Notes: generated by a model from the sequence alone, not told the origin. A stretch of DNA of 64,000 nt from an uncultured Oribacterium sp. (GCA_934270345.1 CAKQPT010000013.1:4229-68228), one strand, 5' to 3'. Positions 52,425 through 60,757 are shown, counted from the stretch's first letter. A program made the numbers and translations.

Positions 52425-52781
52425 TTATTTCGCTTCCTGGTCAAGATGCTTTCTAAACCCTTCTACACATTTCATTTCGCAATCATCCATCGCGTCGAAA
52501 GCGCACATGTAGCAGCGTGTCCCTTTGTGTATTCCGACGGTTTCTGACGCCTTATCTTTACTCGCTTGCGTTACCCACTTAAAACACGTGGTATTCTTCG
52601 GCACTATAGTTATGCCGTTGGCTTCCAAACAAATAGGGACCATGTCGCCATCATCCAGCAAACCAATGCCAAGTCCATCCTTGTTGATATATAAGCAGTC
52701 AGATCTAACCCCGATTATTCTTTCGAATTCATCCTCGGTCATCGGTTTATTCGTTTTTGCGTTTAGAAAAGTAAATTTCAC
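52425..52781 (-). CDS. Hypothetical protein, paralogue of 51214-51600
   Basis: 118 residues. MKFTFLNAKTNKPMTEDEFE, YINKDGLGIGLLDDGDMVPI and RCYMCAFDAMDDCEMKCVEG correspond in order to the other gene. The cysteine motif may bind zinc. Confidence 0.72.
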   Translation of the reverse strand: MKFTFLNAKTNKPMTEDEFERIIGVRSDCLYINKDGLGIGLLDDGDMVPICLEANGITIVPKNTTCFKWVTQASKDKASETVGIHKGTRCYMCAFDAMDDCEMKCVEGFRKHLDQEAK

Positions 52782-52839
52782 CGTCTACCTCCTACCATTT
52801 TGGTGATGTCAACAAAATGGTTATGCCTCTTCCTTCTTG

Positions 52840-53388
52840 TCATTTACCGCTTCGCAGCATGCAGAACAGCAGCTCCGTCATAGAGCGTTTCCTGTATGCT
52901 CGCATACTCGGTATAACAGCCTTCAACTTCCAACGGATCACATCCGCGTCTAATGGCGTCGGATTCTCAAACTCATCTGTAAGTGTTCTTCCATCTGGCA
53001 CAGCGACTAGAATCCCATAGTGGTCGGATGATTCCGGATGCTTTTCTTTCAGAAACTTATTGATCGTGCCGTCTCTGTAATCATCCATGATGCTTTTCCA
53101 ACACTCCATTGTGGTTACGATATAATTCATCTCTCCGATGAATGTCAGGCCATTTCCACTATAGATATCCTCTTTGCACGACTTCACCTCATAGCAAATA
53201 AATGTACCTTTTTCGATTCCAGATACAGACATTTGATTCTCTGGAATAAACTGCATGAAATCCACTCGTTTCCCGTGATTCGTACACGGGTCGATGCTCA
53301 CTTCGCTTGTGTAGTGTTTTCCAATACCCAAAAAACGATCACATAATAGGAGATCACTTAAAAACTTCGTTGTCTCTGCTCTGTTCAT
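52840..53388 (-). CDS. PD-(D/E)XK nuclease-like protein
   Basis: 182 residues. KRVDFMQF followed by FICYEVKSCKEDIYSG gives the D...ExK core of the restriction-endonuclease fold. YIVTTMECWKSIMDDY and DHYGILVAVPDG fit later strands. Phage recombination or DNA repair nucleases have this shape. The exact role is unknown. Confidence 0.6.
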   Translation of the reverse strand: MNRAETTKFLSDLLLCDRFLGIGKHYTSEVSIDPCTNHGKRVDFMQFIPENQMSVSGIEKGTFICYEVKSCKEDIYSGNGLTFIGEMNYIVTTMECWKSIMDDYRDGTINKFLKEKHPESSDHYGILVAVPDGRTLTDEFENPTPLDADVIRWKLKAVIPSMRAYRKRSMTELLFCMLRSGK

Positions 53389-53843
53389 TCCACCCTCTCA
53401 ATCAAAAACCGAATCGCCTCTAAAAGTTCATGCTTCGTGATGCTGTTAATGGTTTCCATCTTCGCCACCTGCCGGATCGCCTGCATGATTTCGTCATCTG
53501 GAAGATCTATTCGGCATCTAAATGCCATATCGAATATCGCGGTCGCTTCGCCGAGACTCATTGTTCTATCGTTATCCATCATTCCTTCCTCTCTGATCCC
53601 GTACTTACGCATCGTAGATCCACTGATATTTGTTCTACAGATATTCCCGGTGAGAATTCCGGCCTCATCCATCCGTTTTCTTGCGCTGCGCGCATGATCG
53701 AGGCTGTCAAACATCCACAGAGTTCCTATGCCGTATGCTGTATGAACTCCGACCATTCCCGGAAGTCCATTAACGAACTTTACTACTGCGCTCGCCATGT
53801 TGGACGGACCAGCATTCCCTGTCGCTACGCTGTATAATTCCAT
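53385..53843 (-). CDS. Hypothetical protein, 152 aa
   Basis: MELYSVATGNAGPSNMASAV with a ferredoxin-like pattern (VGVHTAYGIGTLWMFDSLDH, ARSARKRMDEAGI) and a helical acidic end. It overlaps the nuclease-like gene by 4 bp. No family recognised. Confidence 0.7.
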   Translation of the reverse strand: MELYSVATGNAGPSNMASAVVKFVNGLPGMVGVHTAYGIGTLWMFDSLDHARSARKRMDEAGILTGNICRTNISGSTMRKYGIREEGMMDNDRTMSLGEATAIFDMAFRCRIDLPDDEIMQAIRQVAKMETINSITKHELLEAIRFLIERVE

Positions 53844-53870
53844 CGTTTGATCCTCCTATTTAACTGTCCG

Positions 53871-54134
53871 TCAATTCAGCGGAAACGGGGCGACAAAATA
53901 TTCCGCTAATGTTTCTTTACTCGGGATGGTTTCTCGACATAACATCTCTTCGATTTTGTATTTGTGAATGTAATATTCTCTATCTACTGCAACAAAATAT
54001 CTGAGCTCTGGATGTAACTTCTGGCGAAACATCAACGCGAATATTTCACTATCTTCAAGATTCATCCCAACAGGAAAAACCGTTATTTTCCCATTCGTCC
54101 GGCTAACTTCTCTACATAGATAAATAGAATTCAT
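53871..54134 (-). CDS. Hypothetical protein, 87 aa
   Basis: Start MNSIYLCREVSRTNGKITVF with GGTGG upstream. Beta-rich start, then LRYFVAVDREYYIHKYKIEE. No family recognised. Overlaps the MazG-like gene. Confidence 0.68.
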   Translation of the reverse strand: MNSIYLCREVSRTNGKITVFPVGMNLEDSEIFALMFRQKLHPELRYFVAVDREYYIHKYKIEEMLCRETIPSKETLAEYFVAPFPLN

Positions 54135-54415
54135 AGTCCACCATTTACACTTTCTGTCCGCGCATTCCACCTTTGCTCGAAGCGCTGCCGCTTCATCTCC
54201 ATCTGGTTCCAGTCAACATCAAGGTTTAACTCCTTCGCGCACTGAATGAAGTCCGTGTATTCCTCTCTGATCTTTGCGTCCACTTCCTTCTCTGTCATTG
54301 GCGTCGGATTCTCACCGCGCTTGATTCGCGCCGCCTTTAAAAGCATCTGGATGAGCTCGGACGCTTCCTCTGCTGCCATCTCCAGCATTGCTGCCTCACC
54401 GATTTCTTTAATCAT
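54131..54415 (-). CDS. MazG-like pyrophosphohydrolase domain protein
   Basis: 94 residues. AAEEASELIQMLLKAARIKR with the ExxE pair, then EEYTDFIQCAKELNLD, resembles MazG/dUTPase-type all-alpha NTP hydrolases. These clean nucleotide pools or remove alarmones. The match is moderate. Confidence 0.6.
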   Translation of the reverse strand: MIKEIGEAAMLEMAAEEASELIQMLLKAARIKRGENPTPMTEKEVDAKIREEYTDFIQCAKELNLDVDWNQMEMKRQRFEQRWNARTESVNGGL

Positions 54416-54424
54416 GCTTCCACC

Positions 54425-54490
54425 TCACATCGTAGTAGCTACCCATACCACAAACCCAACAACTGCCATAGCAATAAACATTTCAGTCAT
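54425..54490 (-). CDS. Tiny membrane peptide, 21 aa
   Basis: ATG behind GGAGGAAAC gives MTEMFIAMAVVGFVVWVATT and M: one hydrophobic helix. It overlaps the gene before. Such peptides are common in phage early regions. Confidence 0.5.
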   Translation of the reverse strand: MTEMFIAMAVVGFVVWVATTM

Positions 54491-54635
54491 GTTTCCTCCT
54501 TCGGATGATTGCCATCCTGCATTTCGGATTCGTGCATTTGAATCCGGTATCTTTGTTTACGTACCGTGTAGGCTGGCCGCACACCACGCACGGCGGCCGC
54601 ATACTTCTGTTGATCCTTCTAATCAAGCTTCCCAT
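54483..54635 (-). CDS. Small zinc-ribbon protein, 50 aa
   Basis: MGSLIRRINRSMRPPCVVCG, then FKCTNPKCRMAIIRRRKHD: CxxC and CxxxxC in a basic chain, likely a DNA- or RNA-binding ribbon. The start lies inside the end of the P-loop gene. Confidence 0.65.
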   Translation of the reverse strand: MGSLIRRINRSMRPPCVVCGQPTRYVNKDTGFKCTNPKCRMAIIRRRKHD

Positions 54636-55074
54636 CTTCAGCACCCTTTCGCGCAACCTTTACGGTAACTGTATATTCGGCGAACTCTTCCGTGTTTATA
54701 TCGACAGAAATTCCATCAAGGCCATTTCCGCTTACGACTCTTGCTAGCTCTCTTATAAAGCCATCCGAAACCGGCATATGTAATTCGTCGCCCGTAATTG
54801 TGGCTGCTTCGATTTTGCATATCGTGAACTGCTGCAGGCATCTGTCGAGGTTATCGATATAAATTTTCTCATTCGCCCCTTGAACATATTTCTGACGAAT
54901 AAATTCACCGAAAGTGAATGGATACCGAATATTGCATTTCATCTCGGATGCCATCTTGCTGACCGCGTGTGCTTCTTCGGTGTTTGCGACAACGATGAAG
55001 CCATTACACCTATCAGCCATTCTTATAAGTGCTCTAGTCTTTCCCTCTCCTTTTCGTTTAACAATGATTTTCAT
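54619..55074 (-). CDS. P-loop phage protein
   Basis: 151 residues. KRKGEGKTRALIRMA is a Walker A-like loop at the very N terminus. NEKIYIDNLDRCLQQF could be a Walker B. The rest is beta-rich (INTEEFAEYTVTVKVARKG). It is shorter than usual AAA proteins. Its role is unknown, perhaps a mini-ATPase or nucleotide binder. Confidence 0.6.
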   Translation of the reverse strand: MKIIVKRKGEGKTRALIRMADRCNGFIVVANTEEAHAVSKMASEMKCNIRYPFTFGEFIRQKYVQGANEKIYIDNLDRCLQQFTICKIEAATITGDELHMPVSDGFIRELARVVSGNGLDGISVDINTEEFAEYTVTVKVARKGAEDGKLD

Positions 55075-55091
55075 GTACCCTCCTTAAACAA

Positions 55092-55805
55092 TCATTTATC
55101 GTCTCGTCGCGTTTTATCTTCGTTTGGCAAGATATATTTCTTGATGAATCGTCTTGCGTACTGCGGGTGCATCATGCTTCGCTCAACTTGCCGTGATGTT
55201 GTTTCTGTCGCCTTGCATCCTGCAATGGTTCTCGTTTTCACTACATCGAGTGGCTCCATTACGATATTGAACGACGGTTCGAAGCCAATAAAGAAATATT
55301 GAGTCGACTTTTTGTAATAGTCGCCATCATTTGTTCGATCTTTATCGATCACAGACGGCTTGATGCACCAGTACGTTGTTAAATAGTGTGGTTGTGTAAC
55401 CGGATTCTCAATCACCATTCTTAGACCTTTTCGTTCTGCAACAACAGTTAACTCGCATAGCTTTTCGTAAAGGTTATGTAATTCCTTGTGGAGCTGCATG
55501 CTGTATTGGAGTTTCTTCAGGTCGTTCCAGTTCTTTTGCTGTGCTGCTTCTCCGCGAAATGAAAGCGGTACTTTCGCTTCAAATCGTGTGCATGGGGAAA
55601 ATGCCATAATTACATCTGCCCCCACCATTTGATCGAATATAGATTCCCAGCCTTCGTATGCCTTCTGGATCTCTGCGAAAATATCAACGATAAAATCTGT
55701 CTGTCCGAAATCGTTGCGAATATCGTAGTCGTATGCATCGATCCCGAGCTTTTTGAATTCATTTTTGAATGTTCCACTTTGCTCGAATAAGCAATATGCC
55801 TTCAT
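55092..55805 (-). CDS. C5-methyltransferase-like protein
   Basis: 237 residues. AYCLFEQSGTFKNEFKKLGI, YDYDIRNDFGQTDFIVDIFA, then VIMAFSPCTRFE with the Pro-Cys pair and RMVIENPVTQPHYL with an ENP motif. The order is that of cytosine-5 methyltransferases but the protein is short and lacks an obvious recognition domain. It may methylate DNA or be a derivative. Confidence 0.65.
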   Translation of the reverse strand: MKAYCLFEQSGTFKNEFKKLGIDAYDYDIRNDFGQTDFIVDIFAEIQKAYEGWESIFDQMVGADVIMAFSPCTRFEAKVPLSFRGEAAQQKNWNDLKKLQYSMQLHKELHNLYEKLCELTVVAERKGLRMVIENPVTQPHYLTTYWCIKPSVIDKDRTNDGDYYKKSTQYFFIGFEPSFNIVMEPLDVVKTRTIAGCKATETTSRQVERSMMHPQYARRFIKKYILPNEDKTRRDDK

Positions 55806-55826
55806 ATTCGTTAACCCACTTTCTTT

Positions 55827-56018
55827 TTACACTACGCATACCTCTGTGCGTCCGATGCCATCGAACGTACTTGCTGAATCAAAACGGTTCAGGTTTGGCA
55901 TGATCTGATTAACCAGTCGATTAAATGCGGCCTTCTCTGCTGCTGCCGGTGTCTCCCCGGATGTAAGCACATCCACCTTCACCGTATATGTCGTTACGTA
56001 TCGTTTGAACTTCGTCAT
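55827..56018 (-). CDS. Hypothetical protein, 63 aa
   Basis: MTKFKRYVTTYTVKVDVLTS, with ETPAAAEKAAFNRLVNQIMP. It overlaps the methyltransferase gene by 4 bp. No family recognised. Confidence 0.65.
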   Translation of the reverse strand: MTKFKRYVTTYTVKVDVLTSGETPAAAEKAAFNRLVNQIMPNLNRFDSASTFDGIGRTEVCVV

Positions 56019-56872
56019 CTGTATGCCTCCGACAAATACTCGTTCATATCAATTTGGTTTGTCTCCGGCGGCTTGCACATTTCATTCACCGCCTGGTTAT
56101 AAAACTCGTGGTTTATTTCGAAACCATAAAACGATCGTCCGAGTTCCATGCAAGCTCTTGCTGTTGAGCCACTGCCAAAGCACGGATCAATCACTACGTC
56201 GCCCGGATCTGTGAATATCTCCACCAGCTTCTTTATGACCGATACCGGCTTTTGTGCCGGGTGGATCTTCGGGATATCCTTTCCGTCTCTCTCCCACGAG
56301 AACCAGTTGAATACCATGTGCCCGGTATTCCGAATGTTCTTTCCATCCTCTCCGATCTGCACTCCGTTTCTGAACTTCGGCAACTTGTCCTTGTAGAACA
56401 GAAGCGCGTATTCCGTGGCCCCAACGACTCTCATGTTTGCTTTAAGCACCTGTGGGCTATAGTTCTTCACAAACACAAGTGGAATGTAATTTACAAATCC
56501 ATGCTTCTTTGCCGCCTGAATCAGCGTCGCGGTCTGCTCGAACGAACAGAACACAATCATGCACGGTGCATCGCTCGACCGCCCTCGTGCTGACTTCCAT
56601 CCGCTCTTAGGCTCTTTCTTTAAGAGCTGTGAACAGAAATGAAAGTACTCATACAGGTTAAAATTAAAATCACTTGCGAATCCTGGCTTACCAGCGAGCT
56701 TGCTTTCTCCGTTTTTATTATCCCCCCCTACATACCATGTGGGGTTACTGCCATAGAAGTTCCGGCCGACATTGTACGGAACATCCGCAATAATTAATTG
56801 CGCTTTTTGAATCGGGTAGCCTTTCCAGTTTTGCATCGAGTCGTTATATAACTCACACTTGATCTTACTCAT
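56015..56872 (-). CDS. DNA amino-methyltransferase (N6A/N4C type)
   Basis: 285 residues. Motif IV appears as ADVPYNVGRNFYG (DVPY instead of DPPY). The motif I region is DPCFGSGSTARACMELGRSF. VVIDPCFGSGS lies after the target block, i.e. beta-class order. No restriction partner nearby, so it probably protects phage DNA or marks promoters. Confidence 0.85.
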   Translation of the reverse strand: MSKIKCELYNDSMQNWKGYPIQKAQLIIADVPYNVGRNFYGSNPTWYVGGDNKNGESKLAGKPGFASDFNFNLYEYFHFCSQLLKKEPKSGWKSARGRSSDAPCMIVFCSFEQTATLIQAAKKHGFVNYIPLVFVKNYSPQVLKANMRVVGATEYALLFYKDKLPKFRNGVQIGEDGKNIRNTGHMVFNWFSWERDGKDIPKIHPAQKPVSVIKKLVEIFTDPGDVVIDPCFGSGSTARACMELGRSFYGFEINHEFYNQAVNEMCKPPETNQIDMNEYLSEAYR

Positions 56873-57125
56873 CGTCCACCTCGATCAGTCCGCGAGACTG
56901 CAGCACCTCCATGTACCGCATCGTCCTGCACTTCTTCACATGCTTGCCACGCACCGGCTTAACGATCACGAGATGCGGCAACTTCTCGATGATCTCGCAC
57001 ATGATGTTCACTTCGTCGGTCTCCCCATTCGAATAAACAACATGGTCGCCAACGTTTACCATCGAGCGGAGCCGCCGCATCGTGTACGCTGGTCGGCGCA
57101 CGTTCACCCTGTAATATGTCCCCAT
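56865..57125 (-). CDS. Hypothetical protein, 86 aa
   Basis: MGTYYRVNVRRPAYTMRRLR, basic, with VGDHVVYSNGETDEVNIMCE. No family recognised. It overlaps the methyltransferase gene by 8 bp. Confidence 0.68.
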   Translation of the reverse strand: MGTYYRVNVRRPAYTMRRLRSMVNVGDHVVYSNGETDEVNIMCEIIEKLPHLVIVKPVRGKHVKKCRTMRYMEVLQSRGLIEVDDE

Positions 57126-57142
57126 TTACTCTCCCCTTTCTT

Positions 57143-57502
57143 TTACACTTCGCGAATTCGAATGCCGTACTGGTAAAGCATGAGTTTCCGCTTGATGATG
57201 TATTCCTTAGTCCGCATGCCTTTTGCATCCTCCACAATGTGCTTATCCTGATCGATATCGAAATACTCGAAGTCAGAAATATAAACGCACTGTCGTTCGA
57301 TGCACTTTCCGTCATGATCTCTCAGTGCCGGAATGAGTACGTACTTCTGCTGCCGTTTGAGATCCCTGATCTTTCCAGCCTTCTCGAGTATCCGCAGTTC
57401 CTTGTACCTCTCAGCTTCGTGCTTACTGTCAAACGTGATTCCATCAACCTTCGTCTTCTCGTTTTTATACTTCCTGTGTTCTTCCAGGCTTCTCCATGCC
57501 AT
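57143..57502 (-). CDS. DUF1064-family nuclease-like protein
   Basis: 119 residues from MAWRSLEEHRKYKNEKTKVD. GITFDSKHEAERYKELRIL, YISDFEYFDIDQ and KHIVEDAKGMRTKEYIIKR give the PD-(D/E)XK pattern of this phage family. The start seven codons into the longest frame fits the family N terminus; a start at 57523 coupled to the ssb stop is the alternative. Confidence 0.8.
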   Translation of the reverse strand: MAWRSLEEHRKYKNEKTKVDGITFDSKHEAERYKELRILEKAGKIRDLKRQQKYVLIPALRDHDGKCIERQCVYISDFEYFDIDQDKHIVEDAKGMRTKEYIIKRKLMLYQYGIRIREV

Positions 57503-57522
57503 AGCTTGTAACATCCTCCGCA

Positions 57523-57939
57523 TTAGTTGAATGGCAGTCCTTCATCTTCCACACCATCTGGAATGTGCATAAAGCCGTCATGATCAGCCGGGGCCTGCTG
57601 CGTCGCTTCTCTTTCAGTCTTACTTTCAACAAACTCGAAATGATCCACGACGACATCAGTCGTATATACCTTGTTCCCATCCCTATTTGTGTAGCTGCCG
57701 GTCTGAATGCGGCCCTCGATCGCTATTCGATTTCCCTTCACGAAATACTTTCCGATGTTCTCAGCAGTCTTTCCGAACGCGATGCATCCGATAAAGTCCG
57801 CCTGCTGGTTTCCATCTTCCTTCTTCTGGTTCCGGTTAACCGCAACCGTGATCCTTGTTACACTCATCGGGTTGCTTCCGGTTGTCATTCTATTGTCCGG
57901 GTCTCTAGTGAGTCGCCCAATCAGCATTACCTTGTTCAT
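57523..57939 (-). CDS. ssb: Single-stranded DNA-binding protein
   Basis: 138 residues. MNKVMLIGRLTRDPDNRM, DFIGCIAFGKTAENIGKYF, KGNRIAIEGRIQTGSYTNRD and YTTDVVVDHFEFVESK are the standard OB-fold. The acidic tail ends DEGLPFN, a short version of the DDDLPF tip that recruits partners. Confidence 0.97.
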   Translation of the reverse strand: MNKVMLIGRLTRDPDNRMTTGSNPMSVTRITVAVNRNQKKEDGNQQADFIGCIAFGKTAENIGKYFVKGNRIAIEGRIQTGSYTNRDGNKVYTTDVVVDHFEFVESKTEREATQQAPADHDGFMHIPDGVEDEGLPFN

Positions 57940-58484
57940 TCATCCCCCTTCTGTGAAAGCAGTTTTTCTTTCACCATTCCAAGCAACTTATCTCGTTCCT
58001 TCTTTGCCTCGAGCGGGAGCCGGTTATAATCCTGCTCTCTCTTCACTTCTGCCTTGTATGTCTTCAGAAACTGCGCCTGTGATACTGTATTCACCGTGTT
58101 GGTATCGATCATCGCCCACTCTCTAAGTGTGGCCGGTCTTCCGACCGCCTTCTGTACGACTGGCGGGAGCTTTTCAAATTCCTCTTCCGCGTAGTATCTG
58201 GACCGCTGGATTGCTTTTGATACGAGCGCCCAGGCTTCAAGCGGGTTCAGATATTCTGGCTCTGTCATGTCATGCACGAGGCTTATAATCTTTCCGACTG
58301 CCGGCGCAAATCCGCTTCCATCCGTCGCAACATAAGTCTTTAGGGCAATCATCGCATGCTCTGCGGAGACATCCGTCAGCATTGCCGCCCACCCGGTCAC
58401 TGTTTCTGAAATGTCGGCCGGCTTGTAGTTTGGGTAGTAGACCATCATTGTTCGGATCAAAAGTTTTGTTTCGTCTCTTGTCAT
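57936..58484 (-). CDS. Replicative helicase loader/inhibitor (G39P-like)
   Basis: 182 residues from MTRDETKLLIRTMMVYYPNY. KPADISETVTGWAAMLTDVS and VATDGSGFAPAVGKIISLVH match the helical N-terminal domain of the phage SPP1 G39P family. It should deliver the host helicase to the phage origin. There is a 4-bp overlap with the replisome organizer, with GGAGC upstream. Confidence 0.78.
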   Translation of the reverse strand: MTRDETKLLIRTMMVYYPNYKPADISETVTGWAAMLTDVSAEHAMIALKTYVATDGSGFAPAVGKIISLVHDMTEPEYLNPLEAWALVSKAIQRSRYYAEEEFEKLPPVVQKAVGRPATLREWAMIDTNTVNTVSQAQFLKTYKAEVKREQDYNRLPLEAKKERDKLLGMVKEKLLSQKGDE

Positions 58485-59278
58485 ACGTTGCTCCAATCAA
58501 TCCGGCCTTTCGGTGCCTGCTGCTCGTCTACTTCCTTGCGCACCCAGGAGTCCTTTTTCTTGATGACCATGTAATGACTCGTATACTTATTGCGAGCCCC
58601 TCTATAGGTCTCCATATACTCATCAAGCTTTTGGATGTATAAAGCTGTCCGGTCTCCGAACTCGTTCAGGAGCTTGTTATACTCATCGTCCGTAAGCTTT
58701 ACCCTTCCAAACTCTCCGTATGGATTCTTGCAGGGCGTGTGCTTCGGCTTGCCCGAAGCGTTTTTCTCTTTACTCTCTTTTTCTATCTCTTTATCTATAT
58801 CTATATCTTTCTCTCTCTCTATCTCTGTGTTACACGTTGTTACAAGAGCGTTACCATCCGTTACAAGAGCGTTACATGCTGTTACATCGGCGTTACATTG
58901 TAACGAATTCAGAACATTTGCTCTGTGCTTTCTTACTCTTGCAGCACTCCCGGACTCGCATCCGATCATGTCTTGGCAAGCTAGGAGCTTGAATTCCTCT
59001 TCACTCACCTCTACGAGAATCCCCTGTGCCATCAGAAAGCTAAGAGTCACTTTCACATTCTCTAAATCTTCCTCCAGGTCGTAGGCGAGCTCTGTAGCAA
59101 AGTCGTCCTCAACTTTGTCGTAATACAAAGCACCGTTGCTGTTCATGCTTCGGATGAGCATTTTCAGATAGATGATTGTATATGTGTCTCCGCCGGCTAT
59201 TCGCCGCAGTTTCTTGATCACTTTTTGATTAAAGAAATCAGCCGGAAGCTTCAGCCAGTAGTATTTCTTTTCAGCCAA
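58481..59278 (-). CDS. Replisome organizer / replication initiator, TTG start
   Basis: 265 residues. The ribosome site GGAGGT stands 8 bp before TTG, giving MAEKKYYWLKLPADFFNQKV. A winged-helix N terminus (VIKKLRRIAGGDTYTIIYLK) is typical of phage replication initiators. The centre (VTACNALVTDGNALVTTCNT) is encoded by 21-bp repeats with GTTAC sites. A basic linker and C-terminal domain (DDEYNKLLNEFGDRTALYIQ) follow. Confidence 0.85.
   Translation of the reverse strand: MAEKKYYWLKLPADFFNQKVIKKLRRIAGGDTYTIIYLKMLIRSMNSNGALYYDKVEDDFATELAYDLEEDLENVKVTLSFLMAQGILVEVSEEEFKLLACQDMIGCESGSAARVRKHRANVLNSLQCNADVTACNALVTDGNALVTTCNTEIEREKDIDIDKEIEKESKEKNASGKPKHTPCKNPYGEFGRVKLTDDEYNKLLNEFGDRTALYIQKLDEYMETYRGARNKYTSHYMVIKKKDSWVRKEVDEQQAPKGRIDWSNV
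58761..58904. other. Probable phage replication origin (iterons)
   Basis: Inside the initiator gene, GTTAC begins at 58829, 58839, 58850, 58860, 58871, 58881 and 58892: steps of 10, 11, 10, 11, 10 and 11 bp, i.e. one helical turn each. The last copy forms GTTACATTGTAAC with GTAAC at 58900. A pyrimidine-rich, easily melted tract (58761-58828) lies beside it. Phage origins commonly lie within the initiator gene. Confidence 0.75.
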
Positions 59279-59903
59279 TCGTGCGCACCTCCAATCCGTA
59301 CACGTGGTACTTTTTAAAAAACTCAGACTCGGCCATGTTGTGTAGCTCATTATGATGAATTCTGCATAGACAAATGAGTTCGCGGCCATCGTTCGAGATA
59401 TGCCGTCGATCGTTCCCCATACCTATTCTTGAGCCCTCGCAATGGTGAATCTCTCCATCTCTCCCGCAGATTGCGCATCGCTTATTCATGATGCATGAAT
59501 ATAGATACCTGCTTATGTCGTCAGTCCTTGAAATCGCCGAATCCGTAAGCGCAATACCGTTTTCTAGGCAGAAATCAATTAGCGTATTGATGTATTCTCT
59601 CGCGGTGTCAACTGAGCAATTCGATAAGCTGAAATGCTCGCATCCCGTTCGGATCATCATCATGGCCTTCATATATTCCTTCGTCGCTTCCGGCATATCG
59701 CCTTGCCAATCTGCGATATCTTTAATGGTTGCGTAGGCTTTACGTCGCTGCTCTGGTGTGATTCTTCGTTCATCCTCGACGGATATTCCTATATGCTGTA
59801 TGCCCTTCCGCTCGATCATTGCGAGCTTATTCGGCACCGTTATAACCAGCTTGCTTGTGCTACCCTCCACGTAATGTTTTTCAATGGTCGCCAGGAAGTC
59901 CAT
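59271..59903 (-). CDS. HNH endonuclease-like protein (HNHc family)
   Basis: 210 residues from MDFLATIEKHYVEGSTSKLV. The C terminus has CAICGRDGEIHHCEGSRIG, HISNDGRELICLCRIHHNEL: paired cysteines with the HH...N...H catalytic core. Phage HNH proteins near replication genes act in recombination. It begins within the previous gene. Confidence 0.82.
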   Translation of the reverse strand: MDFLATIEKHYVEGSTSKLVITVPNKLAMIERKGIQHIGISVEDERRITPEQRRKAYATIKDIADWQGDMPEATKEYMKAMMMIRTGCEHFSLSNCSVDTAREYINTLIDFCLENGIALTDSAISRTDDISRYLYSCIMNKRCAICGRDGEIHHCEGSRIGMGNDRRHISNDGRELICLCRIHHNELHNMAESEFFKKYHVYGLEVRTIG

Positions 59904-60114
59904 GAACCTGCGCCCACACTTCCTTTGGAATATTGAAAATCTTTCGTAATTGCGCCCCTGTGAAGTTGATATCACTAATGCAATCAGCGGTAATATACCC
60001 GATCGTGTAATGTATTAGATCGTTATATTCAAGCGCTGCTCTACTGCTCTGAGCCTGCTCTACAAGCCTTTGTCGGATGGCAGTTTCAAACTCGATGAAC
60101 TTTTCCTTTCTCAT
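59881..60114 (-). CDS. Hypothetical protein, 77 aa
   Basis: MRKEKFIEFETAIRQRLVEQ, helical, then NDLIHYTIGYITADCISDIN. Overlaps its neighbours by 4 to 23 bp. No family recognised. Confidence 0.68.
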   Translation of the reverse strand: MRKEKFIEFETAIRQRLVEQAQSSRAALEYNDLIHYTIGYITADCISDINFTGAQLRKIFNIPKEVWAQVHGLPGDH

Positions 60115-60305
60115 GACAACTCCTTGTAGATTTCGTCGCCGATCATATCCATCAGCAAGTTACTTGTTTCCCTCTCCGGGCACCCGAAACCGAGCATCTG
60201 TCTAAACACTTCTCCAACCGCGCCGGATATTTCCCGTGCAACCTCCGTAAAACTACCCTCGATATCTACATCGAGCTTGCCTTCACTTGCTTTAATCTCC
60301 AGCAT
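60111..60305 (-). CDS. Hypothetical protein, 64 aa
   Basis: MLEIKASEGKLDVDIEGSFT. DVDIEGSFTEVAREISGAVG suggests a small alpha-beta protein. 4-bp overlap downstream. No family recognised. Confidence 0.65.
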   Translation of the reverse strand: MLEIKASEGKLDVDIEGSFTEVAREISGAVGEVFRQMLGFGCPERETSNLLMDMIGDEIYKELS

Positions 60306-60320
60306 TCTCTTCTCGATGGC

Positions 60321-60533
60321 CTAGACCGTAATAAGATAGAAGGAAGCAATGCCAGTGCCGAAAGCTACTATTAGAGCTGTGAATCCGTCGGTGCCGTGGC
60401 CGTAAGCGTTCATACCGGTAACAGCTAATGCGCTTGCTACCATAAGAAGAAATACGCCAATTCCACCGAGAATATCGACTCTCTTGTGAAGCTCTCGTCT
60501 GATCCGCTTCATCTTTCGAATAAATCTAGCCAT
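60321..60533 (-). CDS. Small two-helix membrane protein, 70 aa
   Basis: A basic start MARFIRKMKRIRRELHKRVD is followed by two membrane helices (ILGGIGVFLLMVASALAV and FTALIVAFGTGIASFYLI). It may act in superinfection exclusion (inference). Confidence 0.7.
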   Translation of the reverse strand: MARFIRKMKRIRRELHKRVDILGGIGVFLLMVASALAVTGMNAYGHGTDGFTALIVAFGTGIASFYLITV

Positions 60534-60548
60534 CTCATAACCTCCCCT

Positions 60549-60737
60549 TTATGTAACTTCGGCGAACTCTCCACGCCTGTTTCTGCTGTCCGCTTTATTC
60601 AGGATATCAATCCGCCTTGTTTCTTTTCTTCTAAGCCCTACCCTCTGCAGTATGGCTCTCTGCTCTTCCGGTCTCGCTATAAAGTCATCGGCGATCTTGA
60701 CCGTTGACGCGCCGATCTTATACGTATCTACTGTCAT
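60549..60737 (-). CDS. Hypothetical protein, 62 aa
   Basis: MTVDTYKIGASTVKIADDFI with a basic middle (AILQRVGLRRKETRRIDILN). It lies behind the Cro-like gene in the early operon. No family recognised. Confidence 0.65.
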   Translation of the reverse strand: MTVDTYKIGASTVKIADDFIARPEEQRAILQRVGLRRKETRRIDILNKADSRNRRGEFAEVT

Positions 60738-60750
60738 ATGCTACGAATCG
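60738..60750. promoter_or_regulatory. Possible operator near the Cro-like gene end
   Basis: CTACG AAT CGTAG is a palindrome. CTACGAAT also appears at 61025-61032 in the control region. Confidence 0.35.
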
Positions 60751-60757
60751 TAGACTT

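Noticed and set aside
58829..58904. Repeats as a CRISPR array
   Set aside because: The units are 5-bp words within 21-bp tandem repeats inside a coding region, with no spacers of 30-40 bp. No CRISPR array was seen anywhere in the window.
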